DNA of 64,000 nt from JANQPX01 sp039197065 (GCA_039197065.1 JBCCUL010000011.1:1-64000); one strand, 5' to 3'. Counted from the first letter of the stretch, positions 9,884 through 18,499 are shown. Notes: generated by a model from the sequence alone, not told the origin. Numbers and translations: made by a program.

Positions 9884-9960
9884 AACTCGCTCCGGTCATT
9901 GCTAGCTTGTGGCTCAACCTAACCGTGCTCGATGTATCATGACGAAGAGGGAACGCCAAC

Positions 9961-9985
9961 CGGCAGCGGATGGTTGCCGCTGCCG
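9961..9985 (-). terminator. Hairpin after the EF-hand gene
   Basis: A perfect 9-base inverted repeat, CGGCAGCGG and CCGCTGCCG around a 7-base loop, lies about 24 bases beyond the stop codon of the EF-hand gene. It is placed as a transcription terminator. The T-tract is weak (GTTGGCGTTCCC after the hairpin). Confidence 0.55.
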
Positions 9986-10008
9986 ATCGCTTCTTTCAGC
10001 TTAGCGAA

Positions 10009-10500
10009 TTAGTCGTCGTCATCATCATCGTCATCATGATGACCCCGGTGCCAACCGCCTCGCTTACGCAGCTCGCGTTCGGTCAAGGCGCCATCGTCAT
10101 TCCTGTCCAGCCGGCTCATGATCCTGTTCACGGGACGCTCGAGTTCCTCCATCGAGATGGCGGCGCTTCCATCTGCGTCTAGAAACTGGAAGCCGTCGAC
10201 GATCTTCGGGCGCATAATTTCGACCAGCAGCGGCTGGAATTCTTCCAGGTCCAGTTGACCATCGCCATTGGTGTCCGCCGCAACCATCCGGCTTCTGACC
10301 GTTTCGTCGATCTCAATCTTGGTGAGACTACCGTCACTGTTGGTGTCGAACTGCTCCATCAGCATCGCGCCGGCACCGCCGCCGAAATGGCCGCCGTGGT
10401 GACCAAATCCGCCGCGCGCCATGCCGGCGCTGGCGAGAGCGACGCCGCCGATGACAGCGACAGATGCAGCGGCGATAGCGACTTTCGTTTGGGTCTTCAT
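10009..10500 (-). CDS. Exported EF-hand calcium-binding protein with poly-Asp tail
   Basis: Small exported protein of 163 residues with four EF-hand loops: DTNSDGSLTKIE, DTNGDGQLDLEE, DADGSAAISMEE and DRNDDGALTERE. Each has acidic residues at the calcium-ligand positions and Glu at position 12. The N-terminus (MKTQTKVAIAAASVAVIGG) is a signal peptide or membrane anchor, followed by a Gly/His-rich stretch. The C-terminus is GWHRGHH followed by eight Asp. The start at 10500 is preferred over longer reading frames because GGAGAGG lies 6 bases before it. It is transcribed away from a response regulator/sensor kinase pair whose sensor domain is also Asp/His-rich, so a role in sensing or buffering divalent cations in the periplasm is plausible. 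Confidence 0.9.
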   Translation of the reverse strand: MKTQTKVAIAAASVAVIGGVALASAGMARGGFGHHGGHFGGGAGAMLMEQFDTNSDGSLTKIEIDETVRSRMVAADTNGDGQLDLEEFQPLLVEIMRPKIVDGFQFLDADGSAAISMEELERPVNRIMSRLDRNDDGALTERELRKRGGWHRGHHDDDDDDDD

Positions 10501-10552
10501 GATCATCCTCTCCGGGTTTAGGTTGTTAACGAGGCCGATGAAAGCACCCGAT

Positions 10553-10601
10553 TGTCGCGAGACTTTGTCGGACCAGAGGCTGATCTGTCGCGGCTTGTCG
10601 C
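10553..10601. promoter_or_regulatory. Four TGTCG(C/G) direct repeats in the divergent promoter region
   Basis: Four same-orientation copies of TGTCGC or TGTCGG begin at 10553, 10566, 10586 and 10596, between the EF-hand gene and the response regulator gene. OmpR-family regulators usually bind direct repeats spaced about one helical turn, so this is a candidate site for the neighbouring regulator controlling both directions. No footprint evidence can be seen in sequence. Confidence 0.4.
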
Positions 10602-10698
10602 AAGATTTCGATCTGACACAGTTGGTTACAATTTTTCGTCCCATCTCTTCGGCCAAAGCTGCATAGTGCTGATCTGGTTACCTTGTTGAGTGACGATC

Positions 10699-11418
10699 AT
10701 GGACAGCACGCCTCACATTCTGGTGGTCGATGACCACAGGGACATTCGGGATCTTGTCGCGAAATATCTGGACAAGAACGGCTATCGGGTAAGCGTTGCC
10801 GATGGCGGTGTCGCCATGAAAAAGACCCTGGCGACCAGCAGCATTGATCTGGTGGTCCTCGATGCCATGATGCCAGGCGAGGACGGTCTTACCCTCTGCC
10901 GCGATCTTCGAGCGGAAGGCGATATGCCGGTGATCATGCTGACCGCCATGGCCGAGGAGACCGACCGGGTGGTTGGGCTGGAAATCGGCGCCGATGACTA
11001 TCTGACTAAACCATTCAATCCGCGCGAGCTTCTGGCGCGAATCAAAGCGGTCCTCAGACGCACCAACAGCCTGCCCAGGCAAAACGAACAGATCAGCGAC
11101 GGCCGTCTGGCATTCGATCGCTGGATCCTGGATAGCAATCAGCGCGAACTGATTGGAGAGGACGGCGTCGCCGTTCCCCTGAGCACCGCAGACTTCCATT
11201 TGCTGTCGGCCTTTCTCAAACACCCAAAGATGGTGCTTAGCCGGGACCAGCTTCTCGACTTGACCCAGGGGAGGGCGGCCACCGCTTTCGACCGTAGTAT
11301 CGACAATCAGGTAAGCCGTCTTCGACGCAAGATCGAAGCCGATCCGAAAAAACCGGAGATCATCAAGACGGTCTGGGGCGGCGGATATAGCTTTGCGGCC
11401 GAGGTGACGCCAGTTTGA
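10699..11418 (+). CDS. OmpR-family response regulator
   Basis: Two-component response regulator of about 239 residues. The receiver domain has the acidic pair in HILVVDDHRD, the phospho-acceptor Asp in VVLDAMMPGEDG, the conserved Thr in VIMLTAMAE and Lys in DDYLTKPFNPREL. The C-terminal winged helix ends with FDRSIDNQVSRLRRKIEADP and IKTVWGGGYSF, typical of OmpR/PhoB DNA-binding domains. A GTG three codons earlier (10690) is an alternative start. Its stop overlaps the start of the sensor kinase gene (ATGA), so they form one operon. Divergent from the EF-hand gene; the repeat cluster at 10553-10601 is a likely target. Confidence 0.95.
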   Translation: MDSTPHILVVDDHRDIRDLVAKYLDKNGYRVSVADGGVAMKKTLATSSIDLVVLDAMMPGEDGLTLCRDLRAEGDMPVIMLTAMAEETDRVVGLEIGADDYLTKPFNPRELLARIKAVLRRTNSLPRQNEQISDGRLAFDRWILDSNQRELIGEDGVAVPLSTADFHLLSAFLKHPKMVLSRDQLLDLTQGRAATAFDRSIDNQVSRLRRKIEADPKKPEIIKTVWGGGYSFAAEVTPV

Positions 11419-12821
11419 TGGGCTGGCTCAAGCGTCTCTGGCCAAAGCGCCTGGCCGGCCAGATGATCGCACTCCTTGTTCTGGCATTGATCCTGGCGCA
11501 GTTGGCTACGGTGATGATCTTTGCCGACGAGCGCCGCTTCGCCATTCGCGCTGCTGATCGATCGCAATTGCTGGGGCGAGCGGTTTCCGTCGTGCGGCTC
11601 TTAGAAAACTCGCCGGAGTCGCTTCATCAACAAATCCTCGAAACCGCAAGCGACCCGAAACTGCGCTATTGGCTCTCGCAAGCGAGCGCCGTCGATTCCG
11701 ACGATGACGATCGACACCGCGATCGCTTCGTTGGCAGGCGCCTCGCCGAGTTGCTCGGCGAGCGTGCGCGGCGTCAGGTCCGAGTTGAGTTCGAGGACGA
11801 TGATGATCATCACTGGCGACGCTGGTGGCGAGAGGACGACGGTCGAAAGGCGCACCGAGAAAGACGCCATTGGCCCTTCAGTGTTTTGGTTTCGATGCAG
11901 CTTAAGGATGGTCGCTGGCTTAATCTGGAAAGTGGTTTGTCACCGCCAGGCTTTGGCTGGACGCTGCCGGCGTTGACCTGGCTCGGCCTGATGGCATTCG
12001 CTTTGTCATCCGTCGTAATCATCATGATCCGCCGGATCACAAAACCGATGGCCGCTCTTGCGGATGCCGCCGAACGGGCAGGGCGGGGGGAAGCCATCCA
12101 GCCTCTGCCGGAAGTCGGTCCACTCGATGTTCGTCAGACAAGTGCAGCCTTTAACGATATGCATAGCCGGCTGCAGCGCTTCGTTCAGGGGCGGACACGC
12201 ATGCTGGGTGCGATGTCACATGATCTGCGCACACCGATCACCACATTGCGCCTGCGCGCCGAGTTTATCGATGACGAAGAGATCCGGACCAAAATTCTTG
12301 AAACCCTCGATGACATGCAGCGGATGACGGAAGCCACACTGGCATTCGTGCGCGAGGAGGCCGCAGTCGAACCGACGCGTCTCGTCGATCTTACGGCCTT
12401 GATCGAGAGCATCGTTTCCGACCTTATCGACCTTGGCAAGGATGCCAGCTTCACGCCGAAGGAACGTGTCGTTTATGCCTGCCGTCCAACAGGCACCAAA
12501 CGCGCGCTCAGCAACTTGATCGAAAACGCCATTCGTTATGGCAATAGCGCGAGCGTCGAACTTATGGAGACAGACGATCTGACAATCATTACGATCGACG
12601 ACCAGGGGGCTGGCATCCCATCTGGACAGATCGAACGCATGTTCGAACCTTTCGTTCGACTCGACGAATCGCGGAATGAGGAGACGGGCGGTATCGGTTT
12701 GGGCCTCGCCATCGCGCGCTCGATCATCCACAGCCATGGCGGGGACATCGAACTAGCCAATCGAAAGGAGGGTGGGCTTCGAGCCACGGTCAGCCTGCCC
12801 AAGACTGACGAGACAGCCTAG
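11415..12821 (+). CDS. Sensor histidine kinase with Asp/His/Arg-rich periplasmic loop
   Basis: Membrane-bound histidine kinase of 468 residues. Transmembrane segments lie at about residues 10-33 and 180-205, followed by HAMP, then the phospho-acceptor helix (His about 269 in GAMSHDLRTPI), the N box (LSNLIENAIRYG), DDQGAGIP and TGGIGLGLAIA. The periplasmic loop is unusual: it contains DSDDDDRHRDRF and EDDDDHHWRRWW followed by more His and Arg, which looks like a metal or polycation sensing surface. It partners the upstream response regulator (4-base overlap). It ends 4 bases before the convergent channel gene. The ligand is unknown; Ca2+ or another divalent cation is suggested by the neighbouring EF-hand gene. 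Confidence 0.94.
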   Translation: MMGWLKRLWPKRLAGQMIALLVLALILAQLATVMIFADERRFAIRAADRSQLLGRAVSVVRLLENSPESLHQQILETASDPKLRYWLSQASAVDSDDDDRHRDRFVGRRLAELLGERARRQVRVEFEDDDDHHWRRWWREDDGRKAHRERRHWPFSVLVSMQLKDGRWLNLESGLSPPGFGWTLPALTWLGLMAFALSSVVIIMIRRITKPMAALADAAERAGRGEAIQPLPEVGPLDVRQTSAAFNDMHSRLQRFVQGRTRMLGAMSHDLRTPITTLRLRAEFIDDEEIRTKILETLDDMQRMTEATLAFVREEAAVEPTRLVDLTALIESIVSDLIDLGKDASFTPKERVVYACRPTGTKRALSNLIENAIRYGNSASVELMETDDLTIITIDDQGAGIPSGQIERMFEPFVRLDESRNEETGGIGLGLAIARSIIHSHGGDIELANRKEGGLRATVSLPKTDETA

Positions 12822-12825
12822 GCAT

Positions 12826-13950
12826 TCAGCCCGCGGTTCCAAGTCCGGCGATCGTCGCTTGAATATCGGCCGTGGTGACGTCCCGATCGGCTTTGACAAT
12901 GATGAATATCCGATCGGTGTGGACGATCTGATCCGGTGACGGATTGCACTGGACGGCGTGTTCGGGGTCCTTGGCTTCGTCTGCATAGGCGATCGCCGTG
13001 CCATATCCACGGCTCATGAGCGCTGATGCCAGGTCCGCCCATCGAACGCCTCGTACCGGAGCGTCGAAGGACCGGCATTCATCGCCCTCCGACATGAAGA
13101 GGCCTTCGAGGATCTGTTCGGCTCCGGGAGAATCGATGGCGCGTACGACGATCTCCGGATAGAAGCGGATTGGCCGCATCACGCAATCTGCGCCGGCTGC
13201 CTTCAATCGCGTACGATTGGCGCGTCGGACGCATTCGGCGATGATCCGGCCTTGGACGTTCTGTTCCTTCAGCCGGTGCAGGATATTGAAGGAGGTTTCG
13301 TCGGATCGTTTGTCCGCTGCATTCTCTGCGAGGACGATGATGACGGAAGCCTCGGCAATACTGGCCGCCTCCAGATCGTCGGGATTACTGGCATCGCCGT
13401 GATAATGCACGACACCTGCGATCTGAAAGTCTTCAGGCAGGCCGTTTTCATAGTCTCGGGTCAACATGAGGACCGGACAATCCGCCCAACGTTCGGTGCG
13501 ATGTAGCTCTTCGACCAGGCCAAGGATGTAGCGATCCCGGTTGATGCTCGGTGAGTTCAGGATCAGAACATGGTTCTTCATCCGCCATCTCCAGCGACCA
13601 TGCAGCATGGCCATCTTGCGCTCGGATCGGTATTGGAAGTAGTCGGCAGCAATGTGAAACAGGACGAAGATGCTGCCGACATAGAGAAGGATGACTGTCG
13701 CCAGCCTGCCGATCACGGTCTGTGCCGAATAGTCGCCGTAGCCGACCGTGACCACGGTGGTGAGCGTCAGCCAGATTGCTTCGTCGACGCGTAGGCCTTC
13801 GACCGCGACCATAATCCAGCTGTGCAAGGAGAAAACACAAACAAGGTACAGGCCGGCGCGAATGAGGGTGCGGCGAATGTCGATCTGCTGCAGCAGATAG
13901 CTGTAATGCCGCCAGTGCTGCCGTTTGAACAGAAAAAGCAGATAGGGCAT
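12826..13950 (-). CDS. 2TM potassium channel with cytosolic nucleotide-binding (RCK/TrkA-N-like) domain
   Basis: Ion channel of 374 residues. One membrane helix (about 30-52) is followed by the pore loop with the selectivity filter TVGYGD (68-73) and a second helix (about 76-100), giving a two-TM MthK-like layout. The cytosolic part resembles a TrkA-N/RCK domain (HVLILNSPSINRDRY, then VVHYHGDASNPDDLEAASI and VIIVLAENAADKRSDE), but the usual GxGxxG is replaced by the first of these segments. The last 90 residues look like an RCK C-terminal half. The ATG at 13950 has no Shine-Dalgarno sequence and sits 3 bases after a long inverted repeat. asd lies upstream on the same strand. Confidence 0.88.
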   Translation of the reverse strand: MPYLLFLFKRQHWRHYSYLLQQIDIRRTLIRAGLYLVCVFSLHSWIMVAVEGLRVDEAIWLTLTTVVTVGYGDYSAQTVIGRLATVILLYVGSIFVLFHIAADYFQYRSERKMAMLHGRWRWRMKNHVLILNSPSINRDRYILGLVEELHRTERWADCPVLMLTRDYENGLPEDFQIAGVVHYHGDASNPDDLEAASIAEASVIIVLAENAADKRSDETSFNILHRLKEQNVQGRIIAECVRRANRTRLKAAGADCVMRPIRFYPEIVVRAIDSPGAEQILEGLFMSEGDECRSFDAPVRGVRWADLASALMSRGYGTAIAYADEAKDPEHAVQCNPSPDQIVHTDRIFIIVKADRDVTTADIQATIAGLGTAG

Positions 13951-13953
13951 AGG

Positions 13954-14013
13954 CCGATCGACATCCGAAATATACAGCCAGTTCAGGCTATAAGGATGGC
14001 GGATGTCGATCGG
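13954..14013 (-). promoter_or_regulatory. Long perfect inverted repeat directly before the channel start codon
   Basis: A perfect 14-base inverted repeat, CCGATCGACATCCG at 13954-13967 and its complement at 14000-14013, flanks a 32-base loop that itself can pair (AGCC with GGCT). It lies between asd and the channel gene, its inner edge 3 bases from the channel ATG. Read as RNA on the minus strand it would bury the region where a ribosome binding site should be. It may be a terminator of the asd transcript, a translational control hairpin, or an operator; the sequence does not decide. Confidence 0.55.
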
Positions 14014-14051
14014 TTAGGCCACTCCTGATGTTGACGTTGGTCTGACTGTCT

Positions 14052-15068
14052 CTAAACCAGCCCGTCGTCCACCAGGCATTCGGCGATCTGAACCGCGTTC
14101 AGAGCAGCGCCCTTCCTGAGATTGTCGGCGACGACCCACATGTTGAGGCCGAAGGGAACCGTATCGTCCTGACGCAGGCGCGAGACCAGTACATCGAACT
14201 CGCCGACGCAGTCGAGCGGCGTGGCGTAGTAGAGTTCGTCCGGCTTGTCGATCAGCTGAACGCCGGGCGCTTCGTAGAGAATGTCACGGGCGTCTTCGAC
14301 CGAAAGCTCATGCTCGAATTCGACATTGACGGCCTCGGCATGACCGACAAAGACCGGCACGCGCACGCATGTCGCCGTCACCTCGACCTCAGGATCGAGA
14401 ATTTTCTTGGTCTCGACCACCATCTTCCATTCTTCCTTGGTCGAGCCATCCTCGAGGAAGGCGTCGATCTGAGGAATGACGTTGAAGGCGAGGCGCTTTT
14501 GAAACTTCTTGGGTTCGACCTGACGAGTTTCGTAGATGCCCTTGGTCTGGTCGAAGAGCTCGTCCATGCCAGCCTTGCCGGCGCCGCCTGCGGCCTGGTA
14601 GGTGGAGACCACGACGCGCTTGATGCGAACCGTGTCATGCAGCGGCTTGAGCGCAACCACCATCTGAATGGTCGAGCAATTCGGGTTGGCGATGATATTG
14701 CGCTCGCGGAACCCTTCAAGGGCGTCGCGATTGACCTCCGGTACGATCAGCGGGACATCCGGGTCCATTCGGAAATGGGAGGTATTGTCGATCACGGTGC
14801 ATCCAGCCTCCGCAGCGCGCGGCGCGTGGACTTTTGACACCGATGCACCTGGCGAGAACAGGGCGATGTCATAGCCTTCGAAGTCGAAGTCGTCGAGCGC
14901 GTCGACCTTCAGTTCGTCCTTTTCGCCGAAAGAAACTTCCTTGCCGACTGAATTCTTGGAGGCAAGAGCGACGATCTCGTCGACGGGAAAATCCCGCTCA
15001 GCGAGGATGTTCAGCATCTCGGCGCCGACCGCACCGGTCGCGCCAACAACGGCTACACGATAACCCAT
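14052..15068 (-). CDS. asd: Aspartate-semialdehyde dehydrogenase
   Basis: Reduces L-aspartyl phosphate to aspartate semialdehyde, the branch point to lysine/diaminopimelate, threonine and methionine. It has 338 residues, normal for the family. The N-terminal NADP motif is VAVVGATGAVGAEML; the catalytic Cys lies in ANPNCSTIQM; the later RVPVFVGHAEAVNVEF carries the substrate-binding Arg/His region. It lies downstream of leuB on the same strand, the arrangement usual in many alphaproteobacteria. Expressed probably from the leu region or its own promoter in the 76-base gap. Confidence 0.97.
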   Translation of the reverse strand: MGYRVAVVGATGAVGAEMLNILAERDFPVDEIVALASKNSVGKEVSFGEKDELKVDALDDFDFEGYDIALFSPGASVSKVHAPRAAEAGCTVIDNTSHFRMDPDVPLIVPEVNRDALEGFRERNIIANPNCSTIQMVVALKPLHDTVRIKRVVVSTYQAAGGAGKAGMDELFDQTKGIYETRQVEPKKFQKRLAFNVIPQIDAFLEDGSTKEEWKMVVETKKILDPEVEVTATCVRVPVFVGHAEAVNVEFEHELSVEDARDILYEAPGVQLIDKPDELYYATPLDCVGEFDVLVSRLRQDDTVPFGLNMWVVADNLRKGAALNAVQIAECLVDDGLV

Positions 15069-15144
15069 TTTTCTTGTCCTGATCTTCTAGCGTTGCTCGA
15101 CCGCATAAAGGATCGAGCGAGGTCCAGTCAACGATGCATGACGA

Positions 15145-16284
15145 TCATGCTGCGGCGGCCTTGTCGAGTTCGCGAATGATGGTTTCGCCCATCACCGACG
15201 TCGACACTTTGGCCATGCCCTCCTGCATGATGTCACCGGTGCGCAGACCGCCAGCGAGAACGTTGCTGATGGCGCCATCAAGGATGTCGGCATCGGCATC
15301 GCGATCGAAGGAATAGCGAAGCATCATGGAGAAGCTCTGCAGCATCGCGATGGGATTGGCCATGCCCTGACCCGTGATGTCGGGAGCGCTGCCATGGACC
15401 GGCTCGTACATGGCCTTCCGTTTACCGTCGGCATCGGCCGCACCGAGCGAGGCGGAAGGCAACATGCCGAGCGATCCCGTGAGCATCGCCGCACAGTCCG
15501 AGAGGAGGTCGCCGAAGAGATTATCGGTGACGATCACGTCGAACTGCTTCGGTTCACGCACCAGCTGCATCGCGCAGTTATCAGCGTACATGTGGCTGAG
15601 CTCGACATCGGCGTAATCGGCGTCATGCAGCTTTTGCACTTCTTCACGCCAAAGAACGCCCGCCTCCATGACATTGGCCTTCTCAACAGAACAAACCCGG
15701 CCCTGGCGTTTGCGCGCGAGCTCGAAACCGACGGCGGCAACACGACGGATTTCCGATGTCGTGTAGACCTGCGTGTTGATGCCTCGGCGCTCGCCATTCG
15801 CCAGCGTTTCGATGCCACGCGGTTCGCCGAAATAGATCCCGCCGGTCAGCTCGCGCAGGATCATGATGTCCAGGCCCTTCACCATCTCGGGCTTCAGTGA
15901 TGAGCTGGACACCAAGGCGTCGAACACCTTGGCCGGCCGCAGATTGGCGAAGAGGCCAAGTTCCTTTCGAAGGGCGAGGAGACCGCGCTCCGGCTTTTGC
16001 TCGAAAGGCAGGTCGTCATATTTCGGACCGCCCACAGCGCCGAAAAGGACAGCGTCGGACTCAAGCGCTTTCTTCAAGGTTTCATCGGTTAGCGGGGTGC
16101 CGTGCCTGTCATAGGCAGCCCCGCCGACCAGGTCCTCTTCGAGTTCGAATGACACGCCACGCGCGCGGGCGAACCAGTCCATGACCCGGCGTACCTCGCG
16201 GAAGACCTCCGGGCCAATGCCGTCACCTGGGAGGAGCAGAACGCTGCCGAGCGGATCGCCATCGTTTCTCGGATAGTTCATCAC
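15145..16284 (-). CDS. leuB: 3-isopropylmalate dehydrogenase
   Basis: Oxidatively decarboxylates 3-isopropylmalate in leucine synthesis. It has 379 residues. LLPGDGIGPEV is the N-terminal motif; LRELTGGIYFGEPRG, the Tyr/Lys region (VCSVEKANVMEAG) and the NLFGDLLSDCAAMLTGSLGM metal/NAD segment are all present. HGSAPDITGQGMANPIAMLQS follows as expected. The start overlaps the leuD stop by four bases, showing translational coupling. Confidence 0.97.
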   Translation of the reverse strand: MMNYPRNDGDPLGSVLLLPGDGIGPEVFREVRRVMDWFARARGVSFELEEDLVGGAAYDRHGTPLTDETLKKALESDAVLFGAVGGPKYDDLPFEQKPERGLLALRKELGLFANLRPAKVFDALVSSSSLKPEMVKGLDIMILRELTGGIYFGEPRGIETLANGERRGINTQVYTTSEIRRVAAVGFELARKRQGRVCSVEKANVMEAGVLWREEVQKLHDADYADVELSHMYADNCAMQLVREPKQFDVIVTDNLFGDLLSDCAAMLTGSLGMLPSASLGAADADGKRKAMYEPVHGSAPDITGQGMANPIAMLQSFSMMLRYSFDRDADADILDGAISNVLAGGLRTGDIMQEGMAKVSTSVMGETIIRELDKAAAA

Positions 16285-16925
16285 GCCACCTCGCGTTCGC
16301 GATTATTGTCGTCCCGATACAGCCAAGGCTCGGCAGAACGCTGGCGGTTTTCGAAGTCGTCGATTTTCATCTTGCGCTCCATCGTCTGACCGATGTCGTC
16401 AAGGCCGTTCAGGAGGCAATGCTTCTTGTGTGGATCGACATCGAAGGTGAAGACCTCATTGCCGGTGGGGCGATGGATCTCCTGCTTCTCCAGATCGATG
16501 GTGAAGGTCGGATCATCGGCGTCGGCAGCTTCCTGGAGGAGGAGATCGATCTGCTCCTTCGGGAGAACGATTGGCAGGATGCCGTTCTTGAAGCAGTTGT
16601 TGTGGAAGATATCGGCGAAGGAAGGCGCGATCACACAGCGAAAGCCGAAATCGAGCAGCGCCCAAGGCGCATGCTCGCGCGACGAGCCGCAGCCAAAATT
16701 GTCATCGGCGATCAGGATCGAAGCGTTTCGATAGGGCTCTTTGTTCAGCACGAAGTCCTGCTTTTCGCTGCCATCATCATCGTAACGCAGCGTCTCGAAA
16801 AGGCCGACACCAAGTCCCGTCCGTTTGATCGTCTTCAACCACTTGGCCGGAATGATCTTGTCGGTGTCGACATTGACCAGGGGCAAGGGGGCGGCGATTC
16901 CGGTGAGCTTGGTGAACGGTTGCAT
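16281..16925 (-). CDS. leuD: 3-isopropylmalate dehydratase small subunit
   Basis: Small (swivelling) subunit of isopropylmalate isomerase, 214 residues. Visible motifs are VNVDTDKIIPAKWLK near the N-terminus and NFGCGSSREHAPWAL, the conserved substrate-binding loop. It works with LeuC encoded 68 bases upstream on the same strand. The C-terminus runs a little past the core (RSAEPWLYRDDNNREREVA), as in other alphaproteobacterial LeuD proteins. It overlaps leuB by four bases. Confidence 0.97.
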   Translation of the reverse strand: MQPFTKLTGIAAPLPLVNVDTDKIIPAKWLKTIKRTGLGVGLFETLRYDDDGSEKQDFVLNKEPYRNASILIADDNFGCGSSREHAPWALLDFGFRCVIAPSFADIFHNNCFKNGILPIVLPKEQIDLLLQEAADADDPTFTIDLEKQEIHRPTGNEVFTFDVDPHKKHCLLNGLDDIGQTMERKMKIDDFENRQRSAEPWLYRDDNNREREVA

Positions 16926-16993
16926 ATCGAACCTCGACTTGGGTTACTTGGACCTCGACACCCTGTGAGAGGTCTCAGGCTAAGAAATTGATC

Positions 16994-18400
16994 TCAGGAC
17001 AACTTTCTGACGTCGGTGAGATGGCCGGCGAGTGCTGCTGCGGCGGCCATGGCTGGGGAGACGAGGTGGGTGCGTCCGCCCGGACCCTGCCGGCCCTCGA
17101 AGTTGCGGTTCGAGGTGGAGGCGCAGCGCTCGCCCGGTTTCAGCTTGTCCGGGTTCATCGCAAGGCACATGGAGCAGCCTGGCTCCCGCCATTCGAAGCC
17201 GGCTTCCAGGAAGACCTTGTCCAGACCTTCCTCTTCCGCCTGGTTTTTCACCAGACCGGAGCCAGGGACGATCATCGCCTCGACGTGGTCGGCGATGCGC
17301 TTGCCTTCGATCACCTTGGCAGCGGTGCGCAGATCCTCGATGCGGCCATTGGTGCAGGAGCCGACGAACACCTTGTCGATCCTGATCTCGCTCACCGGCG
17401 TTCCGGGTTTGAGGCCCATATAGTCGAGCGAGCGTTCCATGGCCGAGCGGCGGTTCGGATCGTCGACAGAACTAGGGTTCGGGACCTCGCCGGTCACCGG
17501 CACCACGTCCTGCGGGCTGGTGCCCCAGGTGACCTGCGGCTCGATGTCCTCGGCCTTGAGGATGACTTCCCGATCATAGGTCGCGCCCTCATCGGAGGGG
17601 AGCGTTTTCCAGAATTCGACCGCCTGCTCGAACGCGCCGGCTTTGGGTGCCATGGGACGGCCGGCAATGTAGTTGAACGTGGTCTGATCGGGCGCGATAA
17701 GGCCGGCGCGAGCACCCGCTTCGATCGACATGTTGCAGATGGTCATGCGACCGGCCATCGAGAGATTTCGAATGGCCTCGCCGGCATACTCGATGACGTG
17801 GCCGGTGCCGCCGGCGGTGCCGATCTTGCCGATGATCGCGAGCACCACGTCCTTCGCGGTCACGCCAAGGGGCAGCTCACCGTCCACGGTGATGCGCATG
17901 TTAGCGGGGCGCTTTTGATAGAGCGTCTGGGTGGCGAGCACATGCTCGACCTCGGAGGTGCCGATGCCGAAAGCGAGCGCACCGAACGCGCCATGAGTCG
18001 AGGTATGGCTGTCCCCACAAACGATGGTCATGCCGGGAAGCGTGAAGCCCTGCTCCGGACCGATGATGTGCACGATGCCCTGGCGGATATCGTCGACGTC
18101 AAACAGCTGCACGCCGAAGTCTTTGCAGTTTTGCTGCAGGGTTTCGACCTGAATGCGCGACTGCTCTTCCTCAATACCTTTCGAGCGGTCGGTGGTCGGC
18201 ACGTTGTGATCTGGAACAGCAAGGGTCGCTTCGGGGCGTCTTACCTCGCGCCCGGCATTGCGCAGCCCCTCGAACGCCTGGGGGCTGGTCACCTCATGGA
18301 CGAGATGACGGTCGATATAGACAAGACACGTCCCGTCGTCCTGCGTGTCGACCAGATGTTGATCCCAGATCTTATCGAATAGAGTCCGGGGCGCTCCCAT
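16994..18400 (-). CDS. leuC: 3-isopropylmalate dehydratase large subunit
   Basis: [4Fe-4S] subunit of isopropylmalate isomerase, 468 residues. The N-terminal LFDKIWDQHLV, TIVCGDSHTSTHGAFGALAFG, the Cys of VFVGSCTNGRIEDL and the pair in CSMCLAMNPD give the three cluster ligands. The C-terminal STSNRNFEGRQGPGGRTHLVSPAMAAAAA is canonical. GGAGAG lies 6 bases before the ATG. A strong hairpin separates it from the ribosomal/tRNA operon upstream, so it likely has its own promoter in that gap. Confidence 0.97.
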   Translation of the reverse strand: MGAPRTLFDKIWDQHLVDTQDDGTCLVYIDRHLVHEVTSPQAFEGLRNAGREVRRPEATLAVPDHNVPTTDRSKGIEEEQSRIQVETLQQNCKDFGVQLFDVDDIRQGIVHIIGPEQGFTLPGMTIVCGDSHTSTHGAFGALAFGIGTSEVEHVLATQTLYQKRPANMRITVDGELPLGVTAKDVVLAIIGKIGTAGGTGHVIEYAGEAIRNLSMAGRMTICNMSIEAGARAGLIAPDQTTFNYIAGRPMAPKAGAFEQAVEFWKTLPSDEGATYDREVILKAEDIEPQVTWGTSPQDVVPVTGEVPNPSSVDDPNRRSAMERSLDYMGLKPGTPVSEIRIDKVFVGSCTNGRIEDLRTAAKVIEGKRIADHVEAMIVPGSGLVKNQAEEEGLDKVFLEAGFEWREPGCSMCLAMNPDKLKPGERCASTSNRNFEGRQGPGGRTHLVSPAMAAAAALAGHLTDVRKLS

Positions 18401-18462
18401 CGCGCGCTCTCCTGTTTTTTGTAACTCGGGCTTGGTGCTTGCTAGGCCGGTATACCGTCGAA

Positions 18463-18499
18463 GGCGACGAAGCCCGTGTACGAGACACGGGCCGTCGCC
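18463..18499 (-). terminator. Strong two-part hairpin between rplS and leuC
   Basis: Outer stem GGCGACG with CGTCGCC and inner stem GCCCGTGT with ACACGGGC, joined by an AA bulge on one side, around the loop ACGAG. It lies about 35 bases beyond the rplS stop in the direction of transcription and about 60 bases before leuC. It probably ends or attenuates the rpsP-rimM-trmD-rplS transcript. No T-tract follows. Confidence 0.6.

Noticed and set aside
12216..12737. 173-codon minus-strand frame inside the histidine kinase gene
   Set aside because: The kinase frame carries all catalytic motifs; this frame has none.
16988..18382. 464-codon plus-strand open frame opposite leuC
   Set aside because: Shadow of the unmistakable leuC gene; its translation has no recognisable domain and biased composition.
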